Assembly (NCBI RefSeq): GCF_037893015.1
Contig: NC_133661.1
Location: forward strand, 244,849,503-244,913,502
DNA from: Macrotis lagotis
Taxonomy: Eukaryota; Chordata; Mammalia; Peramelemorphia; Peramelidae
Direction: 5' to 3'
Length of the DNA stretch: 64,000 bases
Both the position numbers and the translations under genes were made by a program. The notes beneath the pieces were generated by a model, which saw only the letters and a program-made list of their open reading frames with translations, was not told the DNA's origin and searched no databases. Below are positions 10,786 to 22,430 of the stretch, one piece after another (position 1 is the first letter of the stretch; the number at the start of each line of letters is the position of its first letter).

Positions 10786-11968
10786 TGGCAAATCTATGGA
10801 ATGGGGAGAAATTTATGACCAAACAAGAAATAGAGCACATTTTGAGTATATTGAAGTAAAAAGTTTTTGCACTAACAAAACCAAGGCTGCCAAAATTAGA
10901 AGTCAAACAGAAAACTGAGAAATGGTTCTCATAGCTAGGGGTTATGATAAAGACCTCATTTCTAAAATATATAGAGGACTGCATCAAATTTATAAGGTTG
11001 CAAGTCATTCTCCAATTGATAAATGGTCAAACAATATGAACAGACATTTTTCAAATGAAGAATTTAAAGCTACATATAATAATATAAAAAAGTGATTCAA
11101 ATCATTACTGATTAGAGAAATGCAAATTAAAACAACTATGAGGTTCCACCTCACAACTATCAGATTAGCTAAAATGACAAAAAGGGAAAACAGTCAATGT
11201 AGGAGAGGCTATGGAAGGATTGGAACATTAGTGCATTGTTGGTGAAGTTGAAAACTGATCCAACCATTCTGGAGGGCAATATGGAACGAATTATGCCCAA
11301 ATCACACCCTTTGAGCCAGCAATAGCAACACTAGGACTATATATATCCAGAAGAAATCACAAAAAAAATGAGAAAAATCCCATATGCTCCAAAATATTCA
11401 TAGCAGTTCTTTTTGTAGAGGCAAATAATTGGTAATTGAGGGGAAAACCATCAATTGGATAATGGCTGAATAGTTTATGGTATGTGAATGTTATGGAATG
11501 GTCAGATTCTAAAGAAGCAAGGAATGAATTTCAGAAACTGATGCTGAGCAAAGGGAGCAGAACCAAGAGAACACTGTACACATTAACAACAACATTGTGA
11601 ATTAATCAATCCTTGTTAGATACAGCTCCTCTCAGAAGTTCAGAGAGCTGGGACAAGTGCTATCCCCATCCAGAGGAAGAAAAGCAAAAACAAAAATCCT
11701 GCAGAATCTGAATGAATACTACATTCACTTTTTAAAAATTTCTCTTATGTTTTTCTTTACTATCTCAGTCTTCTTTCTTTTTCCTTAATCCTAATTTCTC
11801 ATACTGAAAATATATACATACAATATTCACCAGACAGTTAGCCATAGGGGAGAGGGGGTCAACGGGAGGGTGGAAGGAAATTATGTCACTTAAAAATATG
11901 CATATGAATTTGGATGAATATTGAAAAACCTCCATAAGATATAATTGGAAAAATAAAATGTCAATTGG
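10786..11968 (+). repeat. L1 3' end, right part of nested L1
   Basis: 'gagaaatttatgaccaaaca' and 'gatgctgagcaaagggagca' are ORF2 C-terminal marsupial L1 DNA. They are followed by the 3'UTR, ending in 'ggaaaaataaaatgtcaatt'. Multiple stops; inactive. Continuous with 7490-7728 if the HAL1-like insertion is removed. Confidence 0.85.
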
Positions 11969-12135
11969 AAAAAACTGTATTTTTATAAATTTATATTCTA
12001 TTTCAATAGCAAAGTTGAGTCTGAGTTTCTAGATTCTAGATTATTACTTAATCTGGTGTTCTATCCAGAGTAGCAAGGAAAAAAGGATATTTCTGGTTTC
12101 CCACAGAGATCCAAAAAAAAAAAAGGAAAAGTTTA

Positions 12136-12770
12136 TATGTGTACAAAAAATAGTTGAAATAGCTCTTTTTGTGGTGTGAAAGAATTAAAAATTGAGGGGA
12201 TGTCCATCAATTGGGGAAGGGCTGAACAAATTGTGATTTTTTTATTGTGATGCAATACTATTGTCTGAAAACAAATGATGAGGTGAATGCAATCAGAAAA
12301 AACAACTGAAAGGCTTATATGAATTGATGAAAAGTACAGTGACCAGTCACAAGATCACTGCATGAATAATAACAATATTATATGAGATCAACTGTGAATG
12401 TCAGCTATTCTCAGCATTACAATGATCCAAGAAAATTCTAGAGATTAAACATGCTATCCACCTCCAAAGGAAAAAACCACTGGAGTCTGAATGCAGATTA
12501 AAATATAGTTTTTTTTCTTGGTTTTTTTTTCTATTTTCCTTCTTTTCTTTTTTTTTGCCTGCATTTTCTTTTACAGTTTGGATAATATAGAAATACTTTT
12601 TGTATAACTGTACATGTATAATCTATATCAAAGTGATTGCCTTCTCAAGGAAGCAGGGTAAAGAAGAAGGGAAATTTGGAACTCAAAAATTATAATAAAT
12701 CAAATGTTAAAAACTTGACATGGAACTGAGGAAAAAATAAAGTAAAAACATTCTTTTTTTAAAAAAAAAT
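12136..12770 (+). repeat. L1 3' end fragment (older subfamily)
   Basis: 'tagctctttttgtggtgtga', 'gatgtccatcaattggggaa' and 'gctatccacctccaaaggaa', with tail 'caaagtgattgccttctcaa', follow the marsupial L1 3' end. It is 5'-truncated and degraded. Confidence 0.85.
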
Positions 12771-12779
12771 ACAGGATTC

Positions 12780-13475
12780 CAATTTCATATAACCAAAGAG
12801 GACTTGGTGATAGAATGGACATTTTATGGATAATGTTTGAGATGAGTCACATGGAAAATAAGTGTCAGAAATAAGATTAAAATTCAGGTATTTTTATTCT
12901 GGGTCAAGTGTTCCTTGCCTTTGGAATAATGTGGTAGATTTTTTTAATTGATTCATATGAATATGAGCTACAGGTATCTTTAGTACTAGCTGGAGAGGAC
13001 ATCTCTCATTGTTCAATAAATTGATCATGACTTGTTAAAGACCTCCACAGGAAAGGTCCATTTATTGTAATAATTTTAGGTCAGAGACAACCATAGGCTC
13101 ACAATATTCCTAATTTTATCTTTGAAACTTCTTTCCCAAAACCTTTAACTCAGAATTCTCTTGTTCCCAGCATGAGTCTGGGTCAAGCAAGAATTTCTCC
13201 CTATCAGAGGCCACACCTGAAAGAATCCTCTCTCTATTCTAGGGACTTGGGAACAAAGTCTTACACCTACAAAGAAAAGACATTTTTGGATTACTCAACA
13301 TAAAGGTAGGGTTTGTCCCCAACAGTACATTGCTAGTATAGATATCTCTCCATCTATGTATACCTTCAGTTCCTATGATGAATGACAGCATACATCAAAG
13401 TGTTTTAGGGTTAGAAATGAAACTTCTGGAACAAGTATGACAAGCTACAAGCTACAATCTACAATCTGGGGAGTG
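12780..13475. other. no recognised feature
   Basis: AT-rich unique-looking DNA. No open frame or RNA motif I can support. Confidence 0.5.
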
Positions 13476-13477
13476 GA

Positions 13478-13574
13478 AAACTGCTAGGTGGGGGAGTGAG
13501 TGAATGGGAACACCAACCCTGGGGTCTAGAAGACTTGAATTCAAATGCAGTTTCAGATAATTCACACTTACTAG

Positions 13575-13616
<42 letters not shown>
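13478..13616 (+). repeat. SINE relic seeding a (GT)n microsatellite
   Basis: 'gctaggtgggggagtgagtg', 'ccaaccctggggtctagaag' and 'ttgaattcaaatgcagtttc' are a decayed SINE. Its 'ctagctgtgtg' motif runs directly into (GT)n at about 13576-13616, which suggests the repeat grew from the SINE's own tgtgtg. Confidence 0.75.
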
Positions 13617-13620
<4 letters not shown>

Positions 13621-14460
13621 GTGCAAATATCTGTTAAAAAAATTCTATGGGAAGGGTGGTTAGTATGAGATAGGATAGGTCATATCAGTGATTATTTTAT
13701 CCTCATTTTACAGAACGAACAAGATATAAACTTGCATCACTATCCCTGAACTTTGGGCAAGCTGGAATCATGTATCATGTCATAAGTATTTTTAAATAAG
13801 AGCCTTTAATAAAAAGAGAATTCTCTTTGCTTCAGTAAAGGGGAAAGAAAAAGGAAAGGCCTTTTGACAATACTCAAGATAAAGAACAAATTAATATTTC
13901 AATACAATTCAGGGCATGTCCCTACCCAACAAGGGCCAGCTAAGTGCAACTGGAAGCCAATACAGCAATCCAGAAGCCATCGAAACCTTTAGAAAATGGT
14001 AATGTAGCAAAGGCATCCATCAATCAAATTTGTTCCTCTAGGAGCTTTGCATGCCCATGCAGTAAAAAAAAAATCAGATCCATAAAGCATGAAGTTGAGT
14101 TCTAGTGCTCTGGGCTCTCCCTAGGAAACCACAGAGCTTCTGAGAGACATTTTGCAAAAGAAACTAACCCCAAGGCATTCCCAAGAGCTTCCCATAGAGA
14201 GTGAACACACATTCCATACCTAGCTCTCAGTTTACTCAGTGGCAAGAATTCTAAGGGGACTGAATAAGGACAGCCAAAATGTTATTATTCCACTCTCTTT
14301 CTCAAATTCTAACCTTCACCTCTACTATGTTCCTCTAAGCTTCAGATACATACACTGAACTTGAACCAAGGACACAGGCCATTTTCTGACTTTGAACAAT
14401 TTTCTGTTGCCACATGGCGCTTTCCAATCAAAGGTGGTAAGCTGGAGTCAGGGGATCTGA
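13617..14460. other. no recognised feature
   Basis: Unique-looking sequence up to the TSD of the next L1. No supported gene. Confidence 0.5.
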
Positions 14461-15925
14461 AGAAAAACACAGTCCCTAGTTTACCTGTCAGATCTATGGA
14501 AAGTTTATGACTAAGTAAGAGTTGAAGAACATCACCAAAAACCAATTAGATTATTTCGATTACATTAAATTAAAAAGCTTTTGCACAAATAAAACCACTG
14601 TAACCAAGATCAAAAGAAATGTAGTAAATTGGGAAACAATCCTTACAACTAATGATTCTGACAAAGGACTCATTTCTAAAATATACAGAATTGAATCATA
14701 TTTTTTAAAAAAAAGCCATTCCCCAAATGACAAATGGTCAAAGGATATGCAAAGGCAATTTACAGATGAGGAGATCAAAGCAATCCATAGCCATGTGAAA
14801 AATTGCTCTAAATCACTAATTATTAGAGAAATGCAAATTAAAGCTTCTCTGAGATACCATCTCACACCTCTCAGACTGGCCAATATGACCAGAAAGGACA
14901 ATGATCATTGTTGGAAGGGTTGTAGGAAATCTGGGACACTATTTTTTGTTTATTTGTTTGTTTGTTTGTTTAGGTTTTTGCAAGGCAAATGGGGTCAAGT
15001 GGCTTGCCCAAGGCCACACAGCTAGGTAATTATTAAGTGTCTGAGACCAGATTTGAATGAAGGCACTCCCAACTCCAAGGCTGGTGCTTTATCCACTACA
15101 CCACCCAGCCGCCCCTCCACTATGCCACCCAGCTACCCCAATCTGGGACACTATTACACTGTTGGTGGAGCTGTGAACTCATCCAACCTTTCTGGAGAGA
15201 AATTTGGAATTTTGCCCAAAGGGCAACAAAAATGAGCATACCCTTTGACTCAGCAATACCACTACTGGGTCTATACCCTGAAAAGATGATGAAAAAAGGT
15301 AAAAACATCATTTGCACAAAAATATTTACTGTAGCCCTGTTTGTGGTGGCAAAGAATTGGAAATCAAGTAAATGTCCTTCAACTGGGGAATGGCTTAGTA
15401 AACTGTGGTATATGTATGTCATGGAACACTATTGTTCTATTAGAAACCAGGAGGGATAGGATTTTAGGGAAGCCTGGAGGGATTTGAATGAGCTGATGCT
15501 GAGTGAGATGAGCAGAGCCAGAAAAACACTGCATACCCTAACAGCAACATGGGGGTGATGTTCAACCTTGAAGGACTCGCTCATTCCATCAGTACAACAG
15601 TCAGGAGCAATTTTGGGCTGTCTGCAAAGGGGAGTGCCATCTGTATCCAGATAAAGAGCCATGTAGTTTGAACAAATTTCAAGGACTATTCCCTTTAATT
15701 TAGAAAAAAAAAAACAGATATCTTATCTTGTTTTCTCTTAAGACTTTTTGTCTCCTCCTTAAGGATATGATTTTTCTCTCATCACACTCAATTTGGATCA
15801 ATGTACAACATGGAAACAAAGTAAAGACTGACAGATTGCTTTCCGTGGGGGGGGGGGGAGTAAGATTGGGGGAAAAAATTGTAAAACTCAAATAACATCT
15901 TTAATAATAAGAAAAACACAGTCCC
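14461..15925 (+). mobile_element. 5'-truncated L1 with 16-bp TSD
   Basis: TSDs agaaaaacacagtccc lie at 14461-14476 and 15910-15925. Between them is an ORF2 C-terminal tract with L1 signatures (SKDMQRQFTDEEIKAIHSHV, REMQIKASLRYHLTPLRLAN, FDSAIPLLGLYP), then the 3'UTR with a G-rich run at 15847-15858. A SINE interrupts it at 14944-15139. Removing the SINE leaves about 1.24 kb. It is closely related to the L1 at 46.6 kb. Confidence 0.95.
14944..15139 (-). repeat. SINE with duplicated head, inside L1
   Basis: TSDs aatctgggacactatt lie at 14928-14943 and 15140-15155 (perfect, 16 bp). The minus-strand copy has a normal body and T-rich (antisense A) tail. Its 5' head occurs twice: a complete head ending near 15115, then an extra partial head ('ccactatgccacccagctac') at about 15117-15139. 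Confidence 0.92.
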
Positions 15926-16535
15926 AAAGAAGCTACCATGTATCCTTGCTGAAAGAGATGGCACACTTGATCTCCTTTCAGCAGCTCATTCTCAAGTTCT
16001 TTTCAGTAAGGCCTAAGGGCCTGCAATGAGCCATCCATACTCTCTTAACCAGTCCTCCCAAATAGCATGCATTTAATGAAAAGGCTGAATGAGGTAAACA
16101 AAGTAATCTGTGCCACAGAACAAAACTATAATAGAAATAACAATATCATTGATGACCAAAATTTACACTTATCTAGAGATTTAATAAAATTGAGTAAGAT
16201 GCAACAGGGTATAGTAGATAGAGAGACACCCTTGGAGTCACAGAGACTCAACAAAATCTAGCATCTTATATATTCTTGTACACATAAACAACTTATTTAA
16301 TCTCTAAAGGGCCCAGTGACTCTCTAGGATGATAAACTACAGACTAGTTGTCAATATGTTTCAGGAGATGGTATTTCCCCACTGGAAGTTCCCTACATTC
16401 AAGAAATGCTAAGTCAGAACTCACAAAAAATAGCACATGCAAGGATCAAGTCCGCACTCTAGGCCTTTTGCAGGGATGCTATTCAAAAGAGACCCAAAAG
16501 ATTTTTCTTACACACACACATGCACGCAAGAGAGA
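15926..16535. other. no recognised feature
   Basis: Unique-looking, AT-rich. Short open frames here lack any recognisable protein signature. Confidence 0.45.
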
Positions 16536-16700
16536 GAGATAGCATAGCACAATAGATAGAAAACAAGTCTCAAAGTTGGATTACAGTTCTACCTTTGAAA
16601 CATATTGGTTATGTGACTCTGGACTGGTCATTTAACACCTCAGTGACTGAGACAACTTTCTTAAGTTGGAGAAAGGGTATTTATCTGGAAAGTTCTCATC
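16536..16700 (+). repeat. MIR-type SINE relic
   Basis: 'agcatagcacaatagataga', 'ggttatgtgactctggactg' and 'gtcatttaacacctcagtga' follow MIR head and core order. Confidence 0.6.
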
Positions 16701-16789
16701 AAGCCTTCATAAATGAAATCACAGGTTGGGTTTCACTCAAAAAATTGTACATGCTATTTTATAGCTACAAATTTCTTTACAAGTATCTT

Positions 16790-16985
16790 CTCATTTGATC
16801 TTCTCAAATCTCACCAATCTCATAAAGTATATAATTCAAAAATTATCAATCAATTTTGCACATGGAGAAACAGAAGCCCAAAGAGGTTATACTCTTGAAA
16901 TCACATGGGTAAGAAACCATCAAACTAGAAGTCAAATGTTTACCTTCTTACTCCAAGATTTATGCTTATGCCTACAAGACATGAC
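16790..16985 (-). repeat. MIR-type SINE relic
   Basis: The reverse complement of the MIR core: 'catggagaaacagaagccca', 'aagaggttatactcttgaaa' and 'ccttcttactccaagattta'. Confidence 0.6.
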
Positions 16986-17097
16986 CATTGTGTCCATTCC
17001 TCACACCTTCAGAACTGAATTGAATCGCAGAAACTATAAAAGCAATTCAGGACTGGAGATGGAACTTGGAAAAAAACAAGAGAGACAAGCTATTATT

Positions 17098-17260
17098 TTT
17101 TTTAGGTTGTTTTTTTTTGCAAGGCAAACGGGGTTAAGTGGCTTGCCCAAGGCCACACAGCTAGGTAATTATTAAGTGGCTGAGGCTGGATTTGAACTCA
17201 GGTACTCCTGACTCCAGGGCCGGTGCTCTATCCACTGCGCAACCTAGCCAACCCAGAAAG
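17098..17260 (-). repeat. short marsupial SINE
   Basis: Antisense full copy with T-rich tail at the left and head 'ccactgcgcaacctagccaa' at the right. TSD aagctattatt at 17087-17097 and 17261-17271. Confidence 0.95.
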
Positions 17261-17689
17261 AAGCTATTATTAACAAAATCTATGGGTATAGATATAATGG
17301 TAAAACCCCAAGTTGAGATTTGACATATCAATGATCATTTTGTACTTTTTATAGATGAAACAAAGACTCAGACACATTCCATCTGATGTCCATGAAAGGA
17401 TTTTTCACACAGAGCCAAAACTTCACTCTCCAATCCTGTGCTCTACAGAATACATCCTACAAAAAAAGCAAAACTGAGATTTCTCCATAAATCTTTAATT
17501 TCATTCTATCATAGAGAAACCAGCTTTTTATCAATAAACTTGAGAAATAACCAATCATACTCTTTCAATTCTAAAACCCAAGACATTATCAACTGCCAAA
17601 ATTTTCTCCTTTCTCCTTATTATGTCCCACATATACAAATTCGTTGTCAATAAACCCCCCTCCTTCTTATGAAAGTACTATCTGTTGTA

Positions 17690-17800
17690 CTCTACCCCAT
17701 CAAACTGAACCCCTAAAAAGTAGGGACTGTCTTTACCTTTCTTTGTATCCCCAATGCTTAGTATAAAATAGGTTGTCAATGTTGATTGGGTTCCTAACTC
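17690..17800 (+). repeat. L2 LINE 3' end
   Basis: 'aaagtagggactgtctttac' and 'ctttctttgtatccccaatg' with 'cttagtataaaataggttgt' match the L2 3' terminal region ('ggcagggactgtcttt...gtatccccagcgcttagcac'). Confidence 0.75.
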
Positions 17801-17809
17801 AGTTTCCAT

Positions 17810-18742
17810 AAATGCTTTTTTCCCCCATATATTCTTCTCCCCCTTCTAGAGAGCCAAGCCACTGCTTCAATCTCTTTAAGACTCATTAGAACCCATGCTG
17901 GCTACTACTGAACAAAGCCGCCATTTCTCAGATGACAGATGAGTAACCACAATAGAAATACCTATGACAAAGAAGAGGAAATAGCTATCCCGTGTTTTGC
18001 AAGCAGCATTTTTCTTTACTGTCTGACATGTCACAAAACATAAACAGGTAGACAGTAGGAAGAGGAGCTGTCTAAAGAAAGCAACTGCCACAACTTGGAA
18101 AACTTTTAAGAGACTTTAGTATTTTATTGAATGCCCATTAAACTATCTCTTTCTTCAAGTGTGTCTCTCCCCACTCACCAAATTTCTAGACAAAAATATT
18201 TCTATCCAAACTCAGCCCCTAGAAAACTTCCCCCTAAATGAGATCTCTGAAATTAAGACTTTTCCTAGGTCATTTGAAGTTTAGAACATTAAATCACACC
18301 AACCAAAGAAAGTCATCCTGTGGATACACCCAATCACATAGAATTATAATGGGGTCGTGTGGAAGCTCCACAACTAAGATGCAATTAATCTGAACCTCTG
18401 AGCAAGTAGCAAAGGGAAGGAATGGAAGGCAAAGAGGGTTCACAGTTCCTTAGAGATCTGCTAGGTGGAGTTCCTGGGAAACTATGAAGCACCTACTAGA
18501 GAAATTTCTCATAGACATAAGTGTTCTTCCTGTAGGCTTAGCATTTACTTTCAGAAGAAAGGAAGATTATCTGAAACACAGAAAGAATACCCAAAGCAAG
18601 ACCATTCATGTACTAGTCCTGGCATTGCTAAAGGCCCCTTCAGGTTGAAAAATAAAATAAAATCTCACCTATAAGTAAGGCTATGCAAAAGTTTGTTTTT
18701 CATGGTGTTCATGAGGAGAGCTCAAAGGATTAAAGCTGCATT
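17810..18742. other. no recognised feature
   Basis: Unique-looking DNA between an L2 end and a SINE dimer. Open frames at 17876-18091 (minus) and 18465-18674 (plus) show no recognisable domain. Confidence 0.45.
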
Positions 18743-18756
18743 AAGACTTTAGGGAT

Positions 18757-19052
18757 GAGGCGGCTAGGTGGCACAGTGGATAAAGCACCAGTCCTGGAGT
18801 CAGGAGTACCTGGGTTCAAATCCGGTCTCAGACACTTAATAATTACCTAGCTGTGTAGCCTTGGGCAAGCCACTTAGCCCCATTGCCTTGCAAAAACCTT
18901 AAAAGGGGGGGGGGCGCCTGGGTGGCATAGTGGATAAAGCACTGGCCCTGGAGTCAGGAGTACTTGGGTTCAAATCTGGTCTCAGACTTTAATAATTACC
19001 TAGCTGTGTGGCCTTGGGCAAGCCACTTAACCCCATTCGCCTTGCAAAAAAA
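18757..19052 (+). repeat. head-to-tail SINE dimer sharing one outer TSD
   Basis: Two copies (about 18757-18905 and 18906-19050) are separated by a G10 run. Outer flanks aagactttagggat (18743-18756) and aagacttttgggat (19053-19066) match at 13 of 14 positions. No internal TSD is visible at the junction, so the pair may have inserted as one dimeric RNA, or the second copy landed in the first copy's tail. Confidence 0.9.
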
Positions 19053-19539
19053 AAGACTTTTGGGATAACCTGAATATAAAACTTTAAATATCTACATACA
19101 CTTATTTCACTTGATCCTTTCGACACTGCTGTCAAGTCAATGATACCAATACTCATATCTCCATTTGTTGTATTTTTTTTCAGTTAATAAGTGTTCCCCA
19201 ACACCATCTTGGGAAAAACAAAAATAAAACTCTCATAATGGATAATCAAGCAAGACAAATTCATACATTAACCACAACCAAAATTGTATATCTCATTTAG
19301 CATCTTGAATCTACCTCCCTTCTGAGAAGAAGTAAAATGCACTTTATCAGTAATCTTCTGAAATAATAGCTGGGAACTGCATTGATCTTACATTTAAGTC
19401 ATTCAAAGTTGTTTGTCTTTACAATCTTCTATTTAATATATAAATTATACTCCTCATTCTCATCATTTCATACTATATCAGTTCTTATCAGTGTTACTAG
19501 TTTTCTAAAATGATAACCCTAATTTGAAAATGAGAAAAA

Positions 19540-19645
19540 TGGAAAATGAAAGAGCTTAGACGACACATCCAGGACTTTTTTGAAAGCAGAATTAGAACTC
19601 AGGTTTTTCTAACCTAAGTCCTACATTCTATGCATGACAACCTAT
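19540..19645 (-). repeat. MIR-type SINE relic
   Basis: 'aaatgaaagagcttagacga', 'attagaactcaggtttttct' and 'aacctaagtcctacattcta' are MIR core complement. Confidence 0.55.
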
Positions 19646-19874
19646 TGTTACTTCTCCATTTATCCCAGATTAGCTCCAAAGAAATCAAAATTCTGAAAGA
19701 TTTTAGCTCAAGGTTGGTTAAATGCCAAAAAATAACAAAAGACTAGAAGAAATGGATCTTTGCAATTTCTATTTGCTACTTTTAAATATATTTAAAATGA
19801 AAACTGAAGAAATTATCCAGTTCTTTCCTGATGACCTATTAAGAGAACAAGTATCATGGCCCTACTAAGTATGT

Positions 19875-20087
19875 TTGAAGTACCACCTATGGGCTAGGTC
19901 GAGTGCTCATAAAAATTCTGGGAGATAGATAATATTAAAATCTTCAATTCATAGTTGGAGAAACTGAGGCAAACAATGGTTAAGTGACTTACCTAGAAAG
20001 AGTTTTGAGGCTATATTTGAACTCCAATCTTCCTAATTCAAAGTCCATTCTCTAATCACTGTACCACCTAGATGCACTGAAAACTGT
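19875..20087 (-). repeat. MIR/THER-type SINE
   Basis: 'gttggagaaactgaggcaaa' and 'caatggttaagtgacttacc' through 'ctctaatcactgtaccacct' are the complement of a MIR/core-SINE from tail to head. Confidence 0.75.
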
Positions 20088-20089
20088 GG

Positions 20090-21395
20090 TTCTTAATGGC
20101 TACCTGTTGCTTCAGTCATTGAACTAAATATCTGTCTTTAAGGTGTAATAGGATACATGAAGAAGAGTCTCACTTTCTCATCATCGGAATCATTCTTAAA
20201 ATTTGTCCCAAACACATGGCTCCAAGGTATTCATGTCTTATGGGAAAATTGCAAAAGCACTAAATTGGGAAAGATTTCATCATCTATGACTGTGCAAGAA
20301 TCCTTCTAGGCAATAGGTCCTTCAGCTCCCACCTGCAGTAAACCCCAGTGACTGCATTCAACAGTCTCAGAACATTGGCAATCCAAAAATGGAAGAGTTT
20401 CAGGAAGAGGAAGGTTGGCATGTCGCTGGAACCAGATTCACATTGAAGAAGGGGGGCATGCCTTTCTGAACAAGGGATCAGTAATCAAAAGGATTATCAT
20501 TTCCAAACAGTATAATGGTGGTCATGTGCAAAGGTTGAAATAAAATGTTGTAAGATTATATTGACCAACTTGAACACAGAAAAGATAGAAAAAGGCCAAG
20601 AGGTGGGTGGGAATTCATTTTTTGCTGAACAGTAGATGGAACTGATTTTTTTCAATATGTGACTTGATTTTGCTTATTTTACTTCTTTTGAAAAATTCAT
20701 CTTTATGACGGATAGTTCTTTAGAAGAGGTAGGGGCAAGGAAATGCAGGAAGACATAAAAGATATATAAAAACAAAAAGTCAATGAAATTATATTTAAAA
20801 GTTTTATAAAGTAAAAAGGATTGTTGAGCTTTCCCCCTCAGGCCTTCACATGGATTGTCATATTAGGAGTATCTAATTTGTATTTGAAAGAAAAGGAACA
20901 TATATACCTTTCTGTGTACAGTGGTGACAGTGGTGGTGAAGGAAAAGAAGGAAAGGAGAAGGAAGAGGAGAAAGAGTGAAGAAGAAAAGAGCAGAGACAA
21001 AAATGGGAGCAGATGGGTGGATGAGGAAAATGAAAAATACAAGAACCCAGATGATGCCACCTATCTCAAGATATAAAAGTACAAGACACAAAAAAATAAA
21101 TAAATGGATAGATAGATAAATAAATAGCAAATGAGAAAAATGAATTTTCCATCAAAGCAAACACTTGTTTCTTCTTTTACAATTCCTCCTGATCACAGGG
21201 ATGAAGGAGTACATGGCCATAGATGTTTGAATTCCCTGTTCCCAGAAAAGGCTTAAGATATAATAGCTTGATGTTGAGACGGGACTGGACCCTTGGAATT
21301 AATCTGACCAGAGCTAAGATGAATAAGAGGATTATAGAGACATGTGGACCTGACTCCAAGGCCTTTCTGATACACTAAATATATTCTAAACATCT
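20090..21395. other. no recognised gene; purine-rich stretch
   Basis: Mostly unique-looking. 20940-21000 is GA-rich, which creates spurious minus-strand open frames rich in F, L and S. Confidence 0.45.
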
Positions 21396-21409
21396 AAAAA
21401 CAATAGCTG

Positions 21410-21551
21410 AGGGCAGCTAGGGTGCAAAGTGCACCAGCCCTGGAATCAGGAGGACCTGAGTTCAAAAGCATCCTTGGGCACTTAATAATTACCTAGCTGG
21501 GTGACCTTGGGCAAGTCACTTAACCCCATTGCAAAAAAAAACCCTAAAAAT
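21410..21551 (+). repeat. short marsupial SINE
   Basis: A full-length but diverged copy. Flanks acaatagctg (21400-21409) and acaatagttg (21552-21561) match at 9 of 10. Confidence 0.85.
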
Positions 21552-21619
21552 ACAATAGTTGGCTTGAAGCCATTTTCTACCCACATTGCAAGTAGCTTTT
21601 TTTGGTCAAATAGGATCTT

Positions 21620-21970
21620 ATTTCATTCATGTGATCAAAGATTTAGAACTGAAAAGGAGGCTAGAGAACATTTACTTCAGCCATCACTTTTTTTTTTTTT
21701 TAGGTTTTTGCAAGGCAAATAGGGTTAAGTGGCTTGGTAATTATTAAGTGTCTAAGGCCAGCTTTGAACTCAGGTACTCCTGACTCCAGAGCCCAAGCTC
21801 TATCCACTGCACCACCTAACCACCCCCAGCCATTACATTTGACAAATGAAAAGACTGAAGTCTAGAAAGGGGAAATGACTTGACTGAGGCCACAAAGTCA
21901 ATAGAGACATGATATTCAAAGTGAGCTACTTTTCATCATCAGGGACTTCACTATACCAAGCTGCTTCCCC
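21620..21970 (-). repeat. MIR/THER-type SINE split by a younger SINE
   Basis: 'atttagaactgaaaaggagg' before the insertion, and 'gacaaatgaaaagactgaag' and 'gaaatgacttgactgaggcc' after it, form one MIR-like unit in complement. Confidence 0.65.
21688..21826 (-). repeat. short marsupial SINE with internal deletion
   Basis: T-rich tail left, head right ('ccactgcaccacctaaccac'). TSD cagccatcac (21678-21687) and cagccattac (21827-21836). The 'cccaaggccacacagcta' core is missing compared with sister copies. Confidence 0.9.
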
Positions 21971-22249
21971 TATAGTAATGTCTTACCTCACAGTCCCACT
22001 GGATCCTGCCCTTCGTTTCCCTCAAGAAGAAGATATTGAGAATATGAGGTGAGAGAGAACAAGTAAGTGGTAGTCTGTCCCTCTCTTCTAAAACTCAGGA
22101 AAGGTCTCCATTAATTCCTAATCTTCTAGGAAGGAGACATTCCTCTTCTAGGTCTGGAGGAAGTTGGCAAGCTAAAATTTGGAATAAGGGAATCCAACAG
22201 CCCCTCCTCTCCTTTCCTCTACTCTACTTACTCCCTAGGGGCACTTCAG

Positions 22250-22430
22250 AAGATGCTGACACCAGACCCCTGGGCACCCCTCTCACTAGCTCTGGATCTG
22301 CCTCACTCCATTTAGCTGTAGCAATTCAATTCCCTTACCCCCACCCAGAAATCGATGTTTAATTAACACATTATTGGAAAAATAAACAGACTTCAACGTG
22401 GAAGCAATGAAGCTAATACATCTGTACTGG
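22250..22430. promoter_or_regulatory. candidate conserved non-coding element
   Basis: 'aatcgatgtttaattaacac' and 'attattggaaaaataaacag' form a dense run of TAAT/ATTA homeodomain-like and FOX-like (aaataaaca) sites in repeat-free DNA. Conservation cannot be tested here. Confidence 0.3.

Noticed and set aside
14522-15025. 167-residue plus-strand open frame
   Set aside because: L1 ORF2 C-terminal remnant running into an antisense SINE.
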